A program made the translations under genes and the position numbers. A DNA stretch of 22,078 nucleotides from Candidatus Omnitrophota bacterium (GTDB lineage: Bacteria; Omnitrophota; Gorgyraeia; JABMRN01; RBG-13-46-9), in contig JADHYL010000007.1 in assembly GCA_016782495.1 (NCBI GenBank), positions 1 through 22,078 of the forward strand, written 5' to 3'. Shown here piece after piece: positions 20,852 through 22,078 of the stretch (within the stretch, counting starts at the first letter, position 1; each line of letters opens with the position of its first letter). Under the pieces are notes generated by a model. The model saw only the letters and a program-made list of their open reading frames with translations. It did no database searches and was not told where the DNA came from.

Positions 20852-22078
20852 ATGTCAAACATAATAGTAGTCGGCGCCCAGTGGGGGGACGAAGGAAAAG
20901 GAAAAGTCATTGATATCCTGGCCAAGGATTTTAACTACATCGTGCGCTACCAGGGCGGTAATAACGCCGGCCACACGGTTGTCATAGGCGAGGAAAGTTT
21001 TATCCTGCATTTAGTGCCGTCAGGAATCCTGCATAAAAAAAAGATATGCGTCATAGGAAACGGCGTCGTCGTGGACCCTAAAGCGCTTATTGAAGAGGTG
21101 GAAAAACTCCGGTCAAAAGGCATAGAAACAAAAGGCAGGCTCTTTGTAAGCAAAAGCGCGCACCTTATATTTCCGTATCACAGGACAATCGATGAGCTAA
21201 AAGAGATGAGAAAAGGTAAAAGTAAAATCGGAACTACGAAAAGGGGTATAGGCCCCTGTTACGCCGACAAGGTGTCGCGTTCCGGTATACGCATCGAGAA
21301 CCTTTTTAATGACAGTCTTTTCAAGGCGAAGCTTAAAGAAAACTTGGACGAAAAGAACAGGGTCCTGAAAGTTTTATACGATTTTAAAGGGTTCTCGTTT
21401 GATGATATTTATAAAGAATACGTCTCTTACAGGGAAAAAATAAAAGATTTTGTAGCTGATACAACCCTAATTTTGAACGAAGCCATAGGAAAAAGAAAAT
21501 CCATACTTTTTGAAGGCGCCCAGGGCACGATGCTTGACGTGGATTACGGAACATACCCTTTTGTTACCTCCAGTAACGCCACAGCCGGCGGAGCCTCGAC
21601 GGGCACAGGCGTGGGCCCTACAAAAATCGCCAAGGTCATAGGCGTGGTCAAGGCTTATACTACAAGGGTCGGCGAAGGCCCGTTTCCCACGGAATTCAGC
21701 GATATCATGATGGAGAAGATAAGAGCCAAGGGCCGCGAGTTCGGCGCGACTACGGGAAGGCCGAGAAGATGCGGCTGGTTTGACGCATGCCTGGTAAAGC
21801 GCTCGATAATGGTTAATGGCATGTCAGAGCTCGTGGTGACCAAGCTTGACGTCCTGGATGAACTTGACAAGATAAAAATCTGCGTGGCGTATAAATGCAA
21901 AGGAAAGACGTATAACCTTTTTCCGACAGACATAAGCCTTCTGGATAACTGCGAGCCGGTTTATGAAGAAATGGATGGGTGGCGCGAGGATACAACAGGC
22001 ATTAAAGCGTTTAGAAAACTGCCCAAAAATGCGAAAAACTATCTCAAGAAAATCCAAAAAATGCTAAAGACGAAAATA
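20852..22078 (+). CDS. purA: Adenylosuccinate synthetase, C-terminus cut by window edge
   Basis: It joins IMP and aspartate using GTP, the first step from IMP to AMP. The first 409 codons are present and the frame is open at the edge; E. coli PurA has 432 residues, so roughly 20 are missing. GAQWGDEGKGK (8-18; catalytic D13) and NNAGHT (H41, the same number as E. coli) are intact, followed by GTTKRGIGPCYADKVSR, LFEGAQGTMLDVDYGTYPFVTSSN, TRVGEGPFPTE, GRPRRCGWFDA, VVTKLDVLD and GWREDTTGI, all in order. The ATG at 20852 gives the standard N-terminus MSNIIVVGAQWGDEG. The spacer before it is filled by palindrome copy 4 and a heptamer array, so its promoter, if any, lies in or before the preceding gene. 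Confidence 0.97.
   Translation, partial: MSNIIVVGAQWGDEGKGKVIDILAKDFNYIVRYQGGNNAGHTVVIGEESFILHLVPSGILHKKKICVIGNGVVVDPKALIEEVEKLRSKGIETKGRLFVSKSAHLIFPYHRTIDELKEMRKGKSKIGTTKRGIGPCYADKVSRSGIRIENLFNDSLFKAKLKENLDEKNRVLKVLYDFKGFSFDDIYKEYVSYREKIKDFVADTTLILNEAIGKRKSILFEGAQGTMLDVDYGTYPFVTSSNATAGGASTGTGVGPTKIAKVIGVVKAYTTRVGEGPFPTEFSDIMMEKIRAKGREFGATTGRPRRCGWFDACLVKRSIMVNGMSELVVTKLDVLDELDKIKICVAYKCKGKTYNLFPTDISLLDNCEPVYEEMDGWREDTTGIKAFRKLPKNAKNYLKKIQKMLKTKI

Overview
The window is 22 kb from a Gram-negative-type bacterium. It carries most of a Kdo/heptose pathway, a lipid A acyltransferase and LPS-export genes. A very large secreted protein of unknown function with a duplicated core, an unusual gene order and lone housekeeping genes suggest an uncultivated phylum such as Omnitrophota. 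That placement is an inference from gene style and context; there is no rRNA here to confirm it. All complete genes are on the + strand. Only a CHASE2-domain gene cut by the left edge is on the - strand.

Layout. (1) 1-430: CHASE2 gene, divergent from the rest. (2) 665-4988: rfaE1, kdsB, kdsA, kdsD, kdsC, which supply heptose phosphate and Kdo for the LPS inner core. (3) 5090-7264: queD, queC, queE, queF, the preQ1 branch of queuosine synthesis after GTP cyclohydrolase. (4) 7407-8150: a REP-associated tyrosine transposase (RAYT) of the HUH family, with copies of a 21-nt palindrome in and around it. (5) 8295-12362: a 1355-residue secreted protein. (6) 12508-14908: an LpxL-type acyltransferase, an LptC lipoprotein with a likely LptA-like half, and LptB. 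(7) 14924-16808: trigger factor and ClpP. (8) 16827-20788: a class V aminotransferase, SerA and a homocitrate-synthase-family enzyme (possible Re-citrate synthase). (9) 20852-end: purA, cut by the right edge. No gene-free stretch exceeds 300 bases.

Two repeat systems stand out. First, many spacers hold short arrays with a 7-bp period, and the heptamer differs from spacer to spacer (GC-type, AGCT, CACAGAT, GACACAN, AATTTCN, ACGGNAN, ACAACCAG, AAACCGA). They sit just upstream of genes and in places supply a start or stop codon. They resemble the short tandem repeats known from heterocystous cyanobacteria. Second, a 21-nt palindrome occurs four times: in the 3' end of queF, in the 5' end of the transposase, at its 3' end (supplying its stop) and before purA. 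Its core has no stop codon in any frame. The two copies in queF and the transposase N-terminus are read in the same frame as the same heptapeptide, reminiscent of Rickettsia palindromic elements.

Four genes at the head of transcription units (CHASE2, rfaE1, lpxL, tig) have sigma70-like promoters whose -10 box ends only 6-12 nt before the ATG, so their mRNAs would be leaderless or nearly so. Several other genes (the transposase, clpP, the aminotransferase, serA) have strong Shine-Dalgarno sites.
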